This document shows positions 1-8,733 of a DNA stretch of 64,000 nucleotides, in pieces. The DNA lies in assembly GCA_963728535.1 (NCBI GenBank), contig CAVSKK010000001.1, positions 62,001-126,000 of the forward strand, written 5' to 3'. Source of the DNA: VAXT01 sp963728535. Its GTDB lineage: Bacteria; Actinomycetota; Thermoleophilia; Gaiellales; Gaiellaceae. Position numbers and translations under genes: made by a program. Each line of letters begins with the position of its first letter. Within the stretch, counting starts at the first letter, position 1. A model generated the notes under the pieces. That model made no database searches, was not told where the DNA came from, and saw only the letters and a program-made list of their open reading frames with translations.

Positions 1-2
1 AC

Positions 3-383
3 AAGAGTCGTCCCGCACACGACACGGCCGAGGTGACCGAGATCGCCGGCCGGGTTCGCGGGAAGACCGCCATCCTCGGCGACGACGTGATCATGACCGG
101 CGGCACGCTGCTCGCGAACGTGGCCGCCCTCAAGGAGCACGGCGTCGGCGATGTCTACGTGTTCGCGACTCACGGCCTGTTCTCGGGGGGCGCGCTCGAG
201 CGCTTTGCTGATTCGGGCATTACTGGAATCGTCGTCACCGACACGGTTCCAATCGATTCGCTGAAACGGCCACAGAACATGACCGTGCTGCCGATCTCAG
301 GCCTGCTTGCAGAGACGATCATGAACGTCTTCGAAGACGACTCGGTCTCCGCCATCTTCGGCGGCGAGAACCAGCTCTTCTGA
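3..383 (+). CDS. prs: Ribose-phosphate pyrophosphokinase, C-terminal part (cut by window edge)
   Basis: This is the C-terminal 126 residues of PRPP synthase, which makes PRPP from ribose 5-phosphate and ATP for nucleotide, His and Trp synthesis. The frame is open from base 3, so the start lies outside the window. The reading begins KSRPAHDTAEV, matching the family's catalytic-loop region, and continues into the PRPP-binding loop DDVIMTGGT, where the family usually has D-D-M/I-I-D-T-G-G-T; here the D before TGG is M. ATHGLFSGGA and the C-terminal SVSAIFGGENQLF end follow. The ribosomal L25 and pth genes downstream match the common prs-rplY-pth order. Confidence 0.93.
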   Translation, partial: KSRPAHDTAEVTEIAGRVRGKTAILGDDVIMTGGTLLANVAALKEHGVGDVYVFATHGLFSGGALERFADSGITGIVVTDTVPIDSLKRPQNMTVLPISGLLAETIMNVFEDDSVSAIFGGENQLF

Positions 384-425
384 CGGCCGGTTTCAACTCG
401 CCTGCAGCGTGGCATGAACTGAACG

Positions 426-599
426 ATGTTCCGACCAAGCCTCGTCGGTCTCGTCTACATCGTCGTTGGCGTCGCGGTCGCCGCGCAGAAGCATTACTTC
501 GAGCACCTGGACACGCTTCGACTGATCGCCTCGGCGATTCTCGCGATCGTGCTGTGGCCGCTCCTTCTGCTCGGGATCGACCTCCACATCAAGAAGTAG
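426..599 (+). CDS. Small two-helix membrane protein, 57 aa
   Basis: A short ORF opens with ATG and reads MFRPSLVGLVYIVVGV, has a second hydrophobic stretch (LIASAILAIVLWPLLLLGI) and ends in HIKK. That predicts two membrane helices joined by a short polar loop (QKHYFEHLDTLR). I recognise no named family; small proteins of this shape are common in actinobacteria. It fills the gap between prs and rplY, and its hydrophobic pattern and codon use fit a real gene. No clear ribosome-binding site is visible, so it may be co-translated from the prs message. Function unknown. Confidence 0.62.
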   Translation: MFRPSLVGLVYIVVGVAVAAQKHYFEHLDTLRLIASAILAIVLWPLLLLGIDLHIKK

Positions 600-611
600 G
601 AGTGCTGTAGC

Positions 612-617
612 TAGACT
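612..617 (+). promoter_or_regulatory. -10 box for rplY
   Basis: TAGACT stands 11 bases before the rplY ATG. It fits the TAnnnT box found at short distance before many starts in this window and implies little or no 5' leader. Confidence 0.5.
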
Positions 618-628
618 TCGCCGCCGAA

Positions 629-1375
629 ATGGCCGGTGAACGAGTCAAGCTCGAGGTGACGGAGCGCGAGGGGCGCGGCTCTGCCGACTCGCGGCGCTTG
701 CGGAACGAGGGCCTCGTGCCGGGCGTGCTCTATGGGCGTGGAAAGACTCCGCACCCGTTCGTCGTGCACGAGCGAGAGCTGCGGCGCGCGCTGTCCGGCG
801 ACTCGGGGCTGCACGCGATTCTCGATGTCGTCGTCGGTGAGGGAACCGCATACCCGGCCGTTCTCAAGGACTACCAGCAGGAGGTGCCGAGCGGTCGGCT
901 CGCGCACATCGATCTGCACGAAGTTCGCCTCGATCAGCCGATCCAGACGCAAGTCGCGGTCGAGCTCATCGGCGAGCCAGCCGGGGTGAAGGAAGGCGGC
1001 GTCCTCTCGCAGGTCAGCCGCGACCTCAACGTCGAGGCGCTCCCGATGGAGATCCCGGACCACCTCGAGCTGGACGTCAGCGGGATGGCGATCGGCGACA
1101 CGCTTCGCCTGGTCGACCTGCCCGCGCAGGAAGGCGTCACATACCTGGACGATCCCGAGGAGACCGTGCTCGCAACCGTCACGATGCCGACCGTCTTCGT
1201 CGAGCCCGAGCCCGAAGAGGTCGAGGGCGAAGAGCTCGAAGAGGGCGAGCTGCCCGAGGGCGAGGAGGCTCCGGAGGGCGAGGAGGGCGAGGAGGGCGAG
1301 GCTCCGGCCGAGGGCGAGGCTGCCGAGGGCGAAAGCGGCGGCGGCGGCGACAAGCAGCAGCAGTCCGAGAGCTAG
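629..1375 (+). CDS. rplY: 50S ribosomal protein L25 / general stress protein Ctc
   Basis: 248 aa, the long two-domain (Ctc) form of L25 that binds 5S rRNA. The N-terminal 95 residues carry the 5S-binding beta-barrel (VPGVLYGRGK, YPAVLKDYQQEVP), followed by the TL5-type second domain (LDVSGMAIGDTLRLVDL). From about residue 195 the protein becomes an acidic Glu/Gly/Ala-rich tail of some 50 residues (EEVEGEELEEGE and repeats). Such tails are seen in Ctc proteins, though this one is long. The ATG is chosen because the L25 fold starts at once. The stop shares one base with the pth start, so the two are probably translationally coupled. Confidence 0.95.
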   Translation: MAGERVKLEVTEREGRGSADSRRLRNEGLVPGVLYGRGKTPHPFVVHERELRRALSGDSGLHAILDVVVGEGTAYPAVLKDYQQEVPSGRLAHIDLHEVRLDQPIQTQVAVELIGEPAGVKEGGVLSQVSRDLNVEALPMEIPDHLELDVSGMAIGDTLRLVDLPAQEGVTYLDDPEETVLATVTMPTVFVEPEPEEVEGEELEEGELPEGEEAPEGEEGEEGEAPAEGEAAEGESGGGGDKQQQSES

Positions 1376-1968
1376 TGCGCCTCTTTCGTCGGGGCGAGCG
1401 CGCCTCGACGCTCGATCTGCTCGTGGCCGGCCTGGGCAACCCTGGGCGGGAGTACGCGCTCACGCGGCACAACGTCGGCTGGCTGGTCGCTGACGAGCTT
1501 GCCCGCCGGCACGACGGCTCGTTTCGCTCGAAGTTCTCGGGACAGATCGCGGAAGTCCGCGACGGCGAGCGCAGGGTCGCCCTGCTCAAGCCGGAGACCT
1601 ACATGAATGTGTCCGGCCAGTCGGTCGGTGCCGCCGCGCGGTTCTTCAAGGCCCCGCCCGACACGCTGCTAGTCGTCCACGACGACGTCGATCTCGAGCC
1701 CGGGCGGTTCCAGATCCGGCTCGGCGGGGGACTCGCCGGGCACAACGGCCTGCGCTCGATCGCGTCGACGCTGGGTACGCAGGAGTTTCTGCGACTCCGC
1801 ATCGGCGTCGGCCGCCCGGGCCGGGGCGACAGACGCCCGGTGGCCGACTACGTTCTGTCCGAGTTCGAGCCCGAGATCGACGTCGAGGCCCTCGTCTCGA
1901 GAGCAGCGGACGCCGTCGAGACGATCGCCCGCGAAGGCGTCGGGGCCGCCCAGCAGCGGTTCAATTGA
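1375..1968 (+). CDS. pth: Peptidyl-tRNA hydrolase
   Basis: 197 aa. It releases tRNA from stalled peptidyl-tRNAs in the cytoplasm. The GTG start overlaps the rplY stop (TAGTG). Family motifs: LLVAGLGNPGREY, TRHNVGW with the catalytic His, KPETYMNVSG, HDDVDLEPG with the catalytic Asp, and GGGLAGHNGLRS. Size is normal. The last three codons belong to a segment that is duplicated just downstream (see the repeat at 1960-2148). Confidence 0.97.
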   Translation: MRLFRRGERASTLDLLVAGLGNPGREYALTRHNVGWLVADELARRHDGSFRSKFSGQIAEVRDGERRVALLKPETYMNVSGQSVGAAARFFKAPPDTLLVVHDDVDLEPGRFQIRLGGGLAGHNGLRSIASTLGTQEFLRLRIGVGRPGRGDRRPVADYVLSEFEPEIDVEALVSRAADAVETIAREGVGAAQQRFN

Positions 1969-2148
1969 CTCGAACTTGACTCGATCGCGTCACACGGCCC
2001 CGGCTACCCTGAAGCCCCCTGAGGGTGGGTGGGGGCTTGGGACGGGGCCGGGCCCGCGAAGGCGCTTCGATTGACGCGAACTCGACACGATCGCGTCACA
2101 CGGCCCGGGCTACCCTGAAGCCCCCGAGGGTGGGTGGGGGCTAGGGAT
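1960..2148 (+). repeat. 106-bp-period direct duplication with G-rich hairpins between pth and mfd
   Basis: Two imperfect copies, 1960-2042 and 2066-2148, start inside the last codons of pth (TTCAATTGAC against TTCGATTGAC) and run through the same intergenic sequence. Each carries an inverted repeat: 2012-2019 with 2031-2038 (8 bp) in copy 1 and 2119-2125 with 2136-2142 (7 bp) in copy 2. Each also has an alternative ACCCT/AGGGT stem and a run of G tracts (2023-2047 and 2128-2159) that fits the G-quadruplex pattern of four or more GGG runs with short loops. It fills the roughly 300-bp gap before mfd. No T-tract follows, so an intrinsic terminator is possible but unproven. Confidence 0.7.
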
Positions 2149-2268
2149 GGGCGGAGGGGTGGCGGCTCGCCCTCTAGGGGCATGGCGCTTCGGCGAAAGC
2201 CGCCCGACGTCGGCCCTCCGCCGCCCGGATACGATTGGCCCCGCGGAACGCCGGTTCCGTCGCTCGTC

Positions 2269-5200
2269 ATGGACCGACCCGTCCTCCACCCGTTTGTTCG
2301 CGAGCTCGCCGACAGCGAGCGGTTCCGCGCGTTCTTCGAGGCGCTCCCCGACACCCGCGCCCGCGTCTCGGAGCCGGCGTTTCCGCTCTTGCTGGCGGCG
2401 ATCTTCGAGGAGCTCGGGCGCCCGCTCGTCGTGCTCTCGCCCGAGGACGCCGATGCGCGTGACGCTGCGGAGGCCGCGGCCTGGTTCCTCGGCGACGAGC
2501 ACGTCGCGCTCCTGCCCAGCCGTGGAGTGAGCTGGGGCTCCGGGCTCGAGCCACCGCCGCACCTCGTCGGAGAGCGGGCGCGGGCGCTCGACGTGCTTGC
2601 GGCAGGAGGCCTCGTCAGCGCATCCGCCACGGCGCTTGCCGAGGGGATGCCGCCGCCGGAGGCGCGCCCGGCGGCTCTCGGCATCGCACCGGGCGACGAG
2701 CCGGGAATCGACGGGCTCGCCGAGCACCTCGCTCTCGCCGGCTACGAGCGCGTCGAGCAGGCGCAGGAGCGCGGACAGTTCGCGCTGCGCGGCGGCATCC
2801 TCGACGTCTATCCGACGACCGGCCGCGAGCCGCTCCGCGTCGAGCTCTTCGGAGACGAGGTCGAGAGCATCCGGGCTTTCTCGCCCTTCACGCAGCGCAC
2901 GCTGCATCCGGTCGACTCGGCAACCATCTACCCCGCCGCCGAACGCCGGCTCGATCTCGTCGAGCCGCGCCTCGCCGACGAAGACGGCGCGGCGCCGGCC
3001 ATCCCGAAAGACCTCGTCGTATCGATTCCGGCCGGACCGGACCTCGTCTGGCAGCCGGGCGAAGTCCAGAAGGTCTGGGAGGAGGAGCAGCTCGAGCCGG
3101 TTCCGCTCGAGCAAGCGGTCGAGCTCGACCCGCTACCGGCAGGCCAGCCGTTTGCCTTCGAAGCGCAGCGACCCGCGATCGCAGCACGCGGGCTCGCCGA
3201 GGCCGAGAACGAGCTCCGCGCGCTCGTTCGCGGCGGGCTGCGCACCGCGGTCGTCTTCCCGCATCAGGGCGAGGCGCTCCGGACCCAGAACCTCATGCGC
3301 CGCGTCGAAGCGCGCCTGATCGAGCCAGGCGAGGAGCTGCCCGACGAGGCCGAGCTCCTCTTCGCCGTCAGCCCGGCGCGTCGTGGGTTCGTCTGGCGCG
3401 AGCTCGGCCTCGCGCTCCTCCCCGACACGCAGGTCTTCCGCCGTCGGACGCGAGGCCGAGCCGCCCCGGCAGGCCGTGCGCTCCAGTCGTTCGCCGAGCT
3501 CCGGACGGGCGATTACGTCGTCCACGAGGATCACGGCGTCGGCAAGCTGCTCGGCTTCGAGACGAGGGAGATCGCCGGCATCACGCGCGACTACCTTCAG
3601 CTCGCCTTCCGCGGCGAGGACCGGCTGTACGTCCCGCACGAGCAGGTCGGCAAGGTCTCCCGCTACATCGGCGCAGACGCAAGCGCGCCGGGCCTCTCGA
3701 AGCTCGGCGGCAAGGCGTGGCAACTGCTCAAGACCCGCGCCCGCGCGGCGATCCGCGAGCTCGCCGGCGAGCTGATCCAGCTCTACGCCCAGCGCCAGAA
3801 TGCAGCAGGCTTCTCGTATGACCTGTCCCAGGACTGGCTCGACCGCCTGGAAGCGTCCTTCCCGTACCAGGAGACACCCGACCAGCGCACCGCGATCGAG
3901 GCCGTGAAGGAAGACCTCGAGGCGCCGCGTCCCATGGACCGGCTGGTCTGCGGGGACGTTGGATTCGGCAAGACCGAGGTCGCGGTGCGCGCCGCCTTTG
4001 CCGCGGCGCTGAACGGCAAGCAGACCCTGATGCTCGTCCCGACGACGGTCCTGGCGCAGCAACATTGGAATACGTTCCGCGAGCGCTACCAGGACTACCC
4101 CGTCCGGGTCGAGATGGTCTCGCGCTTCCGCAAGCCTGCGGACGTGAAGACGGTGCTCGCCGATTTCGCCGCAGGCAAGGTCGACGTTCTGATCGGGACT
4201 CACCGCGTCCTCTCTCGAGACGTCATCCCCCAGGAGCTTGGCCTCGTCATCGTCGACGAGGAGCAGCGGTTCGGCGTCGCGCAGAAAGAGCTCCTGCGCT
4301 CCCTGCGGCTCGAGGTCGACGTGCTGGCGCTGACCGCCACACCGATCCCGCGCACGCTGCACATGTCGCTCTCCGGGCTGCGCGACATCTCGGTCATCGA
4401 AACGCCGCCCGAGGGCAGGCGCCCGATCAGGACGCACGTCGGGGAGTACGACGAGGAGCTGATCAAGGCGGCCCTCGAGCGCGAGGTGGCGCGTGGAGGC
4501 CAGGCGTTCTACCTCCACAACCGGGTCGAGACGATCGATGAGGCGGCCGACCGGCTGCGGCAACTCGCGCCCGGGCTTCGCTACATCGTCGGCCATGGCC
4601 AGATGAAGGAGCGGGAGCTCGAAGAGCACATGCTCTCGTTCCTCCGAGGAGACGCAGACGTGCTCGTTTCGACGACGATCATCGAGTCGGGCCTCGACAT
4701 CCCCCAGGCGAACACCCTCGTCGTCGAACGGGCCGATGCCCTCGGGCTCGCGCAGCTCTACCAGATTCGCGGGCGCGTCGGCCGGTCCGATCTCCTCGCG
4801 CACTCGTACCTCTTCTATCCCGATGCGTCCGAGCTGACGCCGGAGGCTCGCGCCCGTCTTGCGACTCTTGCCGACCACACCGAGCTCGGCGCCGGTTTCG
4901 CGATCGCCATGCGCGACCTCGAGATCCGCGGCGCCGGAGAGCTGCTCGGCGCGGAGCAGCACGGCCATCTGGCGGCGCTCGGCTTCGAGCTCTACGTCGA
5001 GCTGCTCGGCGAGGCGGTTGCGGAGCTCGCGGGCGAGCGGAGGATCGCGCCTCGTCCCGTTCGCGTCGACGCGAGGATCGATGCCTACGTTCCGGCCGAG
5101 TACATCCCGGCCGAGGCGCAGAAGATCGACCTGCACCGCCGGCTCGTGCTCACCGAGACGGAGGACGAGCTGGCCGAGCTCGAGGCCGGGACGATCGACC

Positions 5201-5478
5201 GCTACGGGCCGTTGCCCGAGCCCGTCGGGAACCTGTTCGCGATCCAGGCCGCGAAGCTGAAGCTCGCCCTCCTCGGCGCCGACTATCTCGTCTTCAAGGG
5301 CGGCCGCTCGACGGTCGGCCCGCTTCATCTGGGCTCCGAGGACCTGCGGGCTCTACGGGCCCGAGTCGACACCGCGATCTATGCGAGCGCCCGAAATGAA
5401 GTTTCGGTTAAGCACGAAGACTTCCCAGAAGCGCTCGAGTTGGTCGATGCTATACTCGAAACGCGCCGGGCAGCGTAA
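2269..5478 (+). CDS. mfd: Transcription-repair coupling factor
   Basis: 1069 aa from the chosen ATG (MDRPVLHPFV). An ORF extends upstream to 2134, but that part runs through the G-rich duplication and does not look like protein. Mfd removes stalled RNA polymerase and recruits UvrABC. In order: UvrB-like N-terminal domain, CarD-like polymerase-binding domain near residue 410 (LRTGDYVVHEDHGVG), then the RecG-like translocase with Walker A GDVGFGKTEVA near residue 565, DEEQ box near 662 (VDEEQRFGV), TATPIPRTL, and QLYQIRGRVGRS. The C-terminal TRCF domain follows. Length is close to the usual 1100-1150. A possible -10 box TACGAT lies at 2230-2235. Confidence 0.96.
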   Translation: MDRPVLHPFVRELADSERFRAFFEALPDTRARVSEPAFPLLLAAIFEELGRPLVVLSPEDADARDAAEAAAWFLGDEHVALLPSRGVSWGSGLEPPPHLVGERARALDVLAAGGLVSASATALAEGMPPPEARPAALGIAPGDEPGIDGLAEHLALAGYERVEQAQERGQFALRGGILDVYPTTGREPLRVELFGDEVESIRAFSPFTQRTLHPVDSATIYPAAERRLDLVEPRLADEDGAAPAIPKDLVVSIPAGPDLVWQPGEVQKVWEEEQLEPVPLEQAVELDPLPAGQPFAFEAQRPAIAARGLAEAENELRALVRGGLRTAVVFPHQGEALRTQNLMRRVEARLIEPGEELPDEAELLFAVSPARRGFVWRELGLALLPDTQVFRRRTRGRAAPAGRALQSFAELRTGDYVVHEDHGVGKLLGFETREIAGITRDYLQLAFRGEDRLYVPHEQVGKVSRYIGADASAPGLSKLGGKAWQLLKTRARAAIRELAGELIQLYAQRQNAAGFSYDLSQDWLDRLEASFPYQETPDQRTAIEAVKEDLEAPRPMDRLVCGDVGFGKTEVAVRAAFAAALNGKQTLMLVPTTVLAQQHWNTFRERYQDYPVRVEMVSRFRKPADVKTVLADFAAGKVDVLIGTHRVLSRDVIPQELGLVIVDEEQRFGVAQKELLRSLRLEVDVLALTATPIPRTLHMSLSGLRDISVIETPPEGRRPIRTHVGEYDEELIKAALEREVARGGQAFYLHNRVETIDEAADRLRQLAPGLRYIVGHGQMKERELEEHMLSFLRGDADVLVSTTIIESGLDIPQANTLVVERADALGLAQLYQIRGRVGRSDLLAHSYLFYPDASELTPEARARLATLADHTELGAGFAIAMRDLEIRGAGELLGAEQHGHLAALGFELYVELLGEAVAELAGERRIAPRPVRVDARIDAYVPAEYIPAEAQKIDLHRRLVLTETEDELAELEAGTIDRYGPLPEPVGNLFAIQAAKLKLALLGADYLVFKGGRSTVGPLHLGSEDLRALRARVDTAIYASARNEVSVKHEDFPEALELVDAILETRRAA
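5451..5456 (+). promoter_or_regulatory. -10 box inside the end of mfd
   Basis: TATACT, a perfect match to the window's -10 pattern, lies in the last codons of mfd and 51 bases before the lipoprotein gene at 5508. It would give that gene its own short-leader transcript. Confidence 0.45.
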
Positions 5479-5507
5479 GTAAATTCGCTGCAAAAGGCGC
5501 TCTTTTC

Positions 5508-6542
5508 ATGACAAAGCTCCGTTTCTTCTCGCTCTTCGCCGTCGTCCTCGGGGCCGCCGCGCTCGCGTCCGCGTGCGGCAGCGGCTCGAAGACCGTCGGC
5601 GCAAACGAGGTCGCAGTCGTCGGCGATTGTTCGATCTCGAAGGAGCAGTACAACCGCCTTCTCGACCAGGCGAAGAAGAGCTACAAGGTGCAGAAGCAAC
5701 CCTTCCCCGACGTCGGGACCGAGCAGTACGCGGCCCTGCGCAAGCAGGCGATGCAGTTCCTCGTCCAGCGCTGCGAGTTCAACCAGCGTGCGGACGAGCT
5801 GGGCGTCGCGGTCACCGACGCCGATGTCGACAAGCAACTCCAGACGATCAAGGCGCAGTACTTCGGCAAGGACGGCAAGTGCGACGCGACCTGCGAGAAG
5901 AAGTACCGCACGCAGATTGCGAAGCAGGGCCTGGCCGAGGCTCAGGTGCGCGAGGACGTGCGCGCGAGCGTCGTTCAGAACAAGCTCTACACCAAGGTCA
6001 CCGCCGACGTCACGGTCGAAGACTCCGACATCGACGAGTACTACAAGAAGAACAAGGACCAGTACGTCCAGCCGGAGAGCCGCGATGTCCGGCACATCCT
6101 CGTCAAGAAGAAGGCGCTTGCCGACGACCTCTACCAGCAGCTCCAGAGCGGCGGCAACTTCGCGGCGCTCGCGAAGAAGTACTCGCAGGACCCGGGCTCG
6201 AAGGCATCGGGCGGGAAGCTGACGATCTCGAAGGGCCGGCAGGTGCCCGAGTTCGACAAGTCCGCCTTCGCACTCGGGGTGAACGAGCTCTCGCAGCCGA
6301 TCAAGACGCAGTACGGCTGGCACATCATCGAGGCGCTCACGAGGATCAAGAAGGCGACCACGACTCCAGTGTCCGAGGTCCGCACCGCGATCAGGCAACA
6401 GCTCCTCCAGCAGAAGAAGCAGGAGGCGATGAAGAAGTGGGTCGACGACACCTCTTCGACCTTCGCGAAGAAGACGACCTACCAGGTCGGCTACGCGCCG
6501 CCGGCGGATACGACCAGCACCCCCGCCTCGACCACGCCGTAG
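5508..6542 (+). CDS. Parvulin-type peptidyl-prolyl isomerase lipoprotein (PrsA/SurA-like)
   Basis: 344 aa. A signal peptide (MTKLRFFSLFAVVLGAA) ends in a lipobox-like ASAC with Cys23 as the likely lipidated residue, so it should sit on the outer face of the membrane. A SurA_N-like helical domain covers about 30-180, followed by a parvulin rotamase domain near 185-285 (RDVRHILVKKK, KYSQDPGSKASGG, FALGVNELSQPIKTQYGWHII). The tail is Thr/Pro-rich. The family helps exported proteins fold. The mazG gene starts 4 bases after the stop, suggesting one operon through eno. Confidence 0.88.
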   Translation: MTKLRFFSLFAVVLGAAALASACGSGSKTVGANEVAVVGDCSISKEQYNRLLDQAKKSYKVQKQPFPDVGTEQYAALRKQAMQFLVQRCEFNQRADELGVAVTDADVDKQLQTIKAQYFGKDGKCDATCEKKYRTQIAKQGLAEAQVREDVRASVVQNKLYTKVTADVTVEDSDIDEYYKKNKDQYVQPESRDVRHILVKKKALADDLYQQLQSGGNFAALAKKYSQDPGSKASGGKLTISKGRQVPEFDKSAFALGVNELSQPIKTQYGWHIIEALTRIKKATTTPVSEVRTAIRQQLLQQKKQEAMKKWVDDTSSTFAKKTTYQVGYAPPADTTSTPASTTP

Positions 6543-6546
6543 CCGC

Positions 6547-7338
6547 TTGTCGCTCGCGGACGCGCTCCTCGAGCTGCAGGAGCTGACCGAGCGCCTACGC
6601 CGCGACTGCCCCTGGGATCGCGAGCAGACCGTCCGCACGATCGTGCCGCACACGGTCGAAGAGGCGTACGAGGTCGCGGACGCGGCTCTCGGCGACCGGC
6701 CCGACAAGCTCCTCGACGAGCTCGGTGACCTCCTCTTCCAGGTCTACTTCCTCGCGCTGCTCCTCCAGGAGCAGGGCCAAGGAGACCTGGAGCAGGTGGC
6801 ACGAGGGATCCACACCAAGCTCGTCGCGCGGCACCCACACGTCTTCGGCGACGGAGAGGCGAACACGGCTGGCCGCGTCCGCAAGCGGTGGGAGGAGCTC
6901 AAGACCGAGCAGGAGGGGCGGGAGGGAATCTTCCACGACGTCCCCGAGACGCTCCCCGCGCTGCTCATGGCGCGCAAGGTGCAGCGGCGTGCGGTCGCGG
7001 TCGGGTTCGAGTACCCGGCCCTCGAGGGAGCGCTCGAGGACTTGCGCAGCGAGCTGGCCGAGCTCGAGGCAGAGCTCGCCGGCCGTGACGAGCCTGCACC
7101 AGAGGCGGCCCCGGATGAGCGCGTCGCCGAGGAGCTCGGTGATCTGCTCTTTGCCACGGTCAACGTCGCCAGGCGTCTGAACGTCGACCCCGAGCTGGAG
7201 CTGCGCCGCGCAAGCGAGCGCTTCGTCGCGCGGGTGGAGCGGGCGGAGCAGCTTGCGGCAGACTCCGGCGAGCGCTTTGCCGAGCTCGAGCTCGGCGAGC
7301 AGGACCGTTACTTCGACCGGGCGAAGGAGGAACGATGA
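6547..7338 (+). CDS. mazG: Nucleoside triphosphate pyrophosphohydrolase MazG
   Basis: 263 aa from a TTG start. It hydrolyses NTPs or dNTPs to the monophosphate, a house-cleaning role. Two MazG domains are visible. The first has CPWDREQT, EEAYEVADA and the metal-binding ELGDLLFQV. The second has AEELGDLLFATVNVAR. The stop overlaps the eno start by 4 bases (ATGA), so translation is coupled. MazG next to eno is a common actinobacterial order. Confidence 0.93.
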   Translation: MSLADALLELQELTERLRRDCPWDREQTVRTIVPHTVEEAYEVADAALGDRPDKLLDELGDLLFQVYFLALLLQEQGQGDLEQVARGIHTKLVARHPHVFGDGEANTAGRVRKRWEELKTEQEGREGIFHDVPETLPALLMARKVQRRAVAVGFEYPALEGALEDLRSELAELEAELAGRDEPAPEAAPDERVAEELGDLLFATVNVARRLNVDPELELRRASERFVARVERAEQLAADSGERFAELELGEQDRYFDRAKEER

Positions 7339-8612
7339 GCAGCGAGATCGCCGTTGTGCAGGCGCGGCAGATCCTCGACTCGAGGGGAAACCCGACCGTC
7401 GAGGTCGACGTCGAGCTCGGGTCGGGCGCGATCGGCCGCGCTGCGGTCCCGTCGGGTGCCTCAACCGGCCAGTTCGAGGCCGTCGAGCTGCGGGACGGGA
7501 ATCCGCAGGAGTATCTCGGCAAGGGTGTCCTCAACGCGGTGCAGAACGTCAGGGACGAGATCGGGCCGGCGCTCATCGGCTTCGATGCCGCCGACCAGCG
7601 CGCGGTCGATGCTGCTCTCATCACCCTCGACGGCACGCAGAACAAGGCGCGCCTCGGGGCGAACGCGATCCTGGGTGCGTCGCTCGCGACCGCCAAGGCA
7701 GCCGCGGCGGATGCCGGGGTTCCTCTCTACCGCTGGGTGGGCGGTGCGGAGGCGTACGTCCTGCCCGTGCCCTTGCTGAACGTCGTCAACGGCGGTGCGC
7801 ACGCCGCGAACTCGCTCGACCTCCAGGAGTTCATGATCGCCCCGGGCGGAGCGGAGAGCTTCTCCGAGGGCCTGCGCATCGCGGCCGAGGTCTACCACAC
7901 CCTGAAGGCGCTGCTCGAAGAGCGGGGGCTCGCGACGGCGGTCGGTGACGAAGGCGGCTTTGCGCCGGACTTCGGCTCCAGCGAGGAGGCGATCGAGGCG
8001 ATCCTCGAAGCCGTCGAGCGTGCGGGTCATCTCGACCGGATTGCGATTGCGCTCGATCCCGCGATGAGCGAGCTGCTCGCAGACGACCGGTATCGCTTCG
8101 AGGGCAGAGACGAGTCTGCCGAGAGCCTCGTCGACTACTGGGCCGGGCTCGTCGAGAGCTACCCGATCGTGTCCGTCGAGGACGGGGCCGCGGAGGACGA
8201 CTGGACCGGCTGGAAGAGCCTCACCGAACGGCTGGGTGACCGCGTCCAGTTGATCGGCGACGATCTCTTCGTCACGAATGTCTCGCGGTTCGAGCGCGGG
8301 ATCGAGGAGAACGTCGCCAACGCGATCCTCATCAAGGTGAACCAGATCGGAACTCTCACCGAGACGCTCGACGCGATCGCGATGGCCCGGTCGGCGAGCT
8401 ATGGAGTCGTCATGTCGCACCGCTCGGGTGAAACCGAGGACACGACGATCGCCGACCTCGCGGTGGCGACGAACGCGGGCCAGATCAAGACGGGGGCACC
8501 GTGCCGCAGCGACCGAGTAGCGAAGTACAACCAGCTATTGCGGATCGAGGAAGAGCTCGGCTCGGACGCCGTCTATCCCGGTTGGGACGCCTTTCCGAGG
8601 AGGACGTCTTAG
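7335..8612 (+). CDS. eno: Enolase
   Basis: 425 aa, full length. It converts 2-phosphoglycerate to phosphoenolpyruvate in glycolysis. Motifs: ILDSRGNPTVEVDVEL, PSGASTGQFEAVELRDG, GDEGGFAPDF, SVEDGAAEDDW, QLIGDDLFVTN, LIKVNQIGTLTETLDA (catalytic Lys) and SHRSGETED. The ATG overlaps the mazG stop. An intrinsic terminator follows directly. Confidence 0.98.
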   Translation: MSSEIAVVQARQILDSRGNPTVEVDVELGSGAIGRAAVPSGASTGQFEAVELRDGNPQEYLGKGVLNAVQNVRDEIGPALIGFDAADQRAVDAALITLDGTQNKARLGANAILGASLATAKAAAADAGVPLYRWVGGAEAYVLPVPLLNVVNGGAHAANSLDLQEFMIAPGGAESFSEGLRIAAEVYHTLKALLEERGLATAVGDEGGFAPDFGSSEEAIEAILEAVERAGHLDRIAIALDPAMSELLADDRYRFEGRDESAESLVDYWAGLVESYPIVSVEDGAAEDDWTGWKSLTERLGDRVQLIGDDLFVTNVSRFERGIEENVANAILIKVNQIGTLTETLDAIAMARSASYGVVMSHRSGETEDTTIADLAVATNAGQIKTGAPCRSDRVAKYNQLLRIEEELGSDAVYPGWDAFPRRTS

Positions 8613-8616
8613 GGGG

Positions 8617-8645
8617 AAGTCGCTGGTCAGCGGCTTGAATTTTTC
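8617..8645 (+). terminator. Rho-independent terminator after eno
   Basis: The hairpin AAGTCGCT-ggtc-AGCGGCTT (one G-T pair) is followed by GAATTTTT. It begins 4 bases after the eno stop codon and separates the housekeeping run from the lipase cassette. Confidence 0.7.
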
Positions 8646-8663
8646 CGCCGACACGGGCAAGCT

Positions 8664-8681
8664 GAGTTCGACAACGAACTC
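8664..8681 (+). repeat. Perfect inverted repeat upstream of the lipase cassette
   Basis: GAGTTCG-acaa-CGAACTC is a perfect 7-bp stem with a 4-base loop. It lies between the eno terminator and the patatin-like gene and could be an operator or an RNA hairpin in the leader. Nothing further can be said from sequence. Confidence 0.45.
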
Positions 8682-8720
8682 ACGCTGAGCCGTTGTCTGC
8701 GGCCCTTCGGCTCCCATCCC

Positions 8721-8726
8721 GGGAGG
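8721..8726 (+). promoter_or_regulatory. Ribosome-binding site that supports a CTG start
   Basis: GGGAGG stands 7 bases before CTG 8734 and is the only strong ribosome-binding site in frame with the start of the patatin fold. Confidence 0.6.
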
Positions 8727-8733
8727 CACAGAG

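Noticed and set aside
2134..2268. N-terminal 45 residues of the longest mfd frame
   Set aside because: This stretch is the second copy of the G-rich duplication and gives a Gly/Arg/Pro-rich sequence not found in Mfd; ATG 2269 starts the conserved protein.
3133..5328. 731-codon open frame on the minus strand opposite mfd
   Set aside because: It is a shadow of the mfd codons (high GC3 keeps the antisense frame open); no family motif is seen, while the plus frame has all Mfd motifs.
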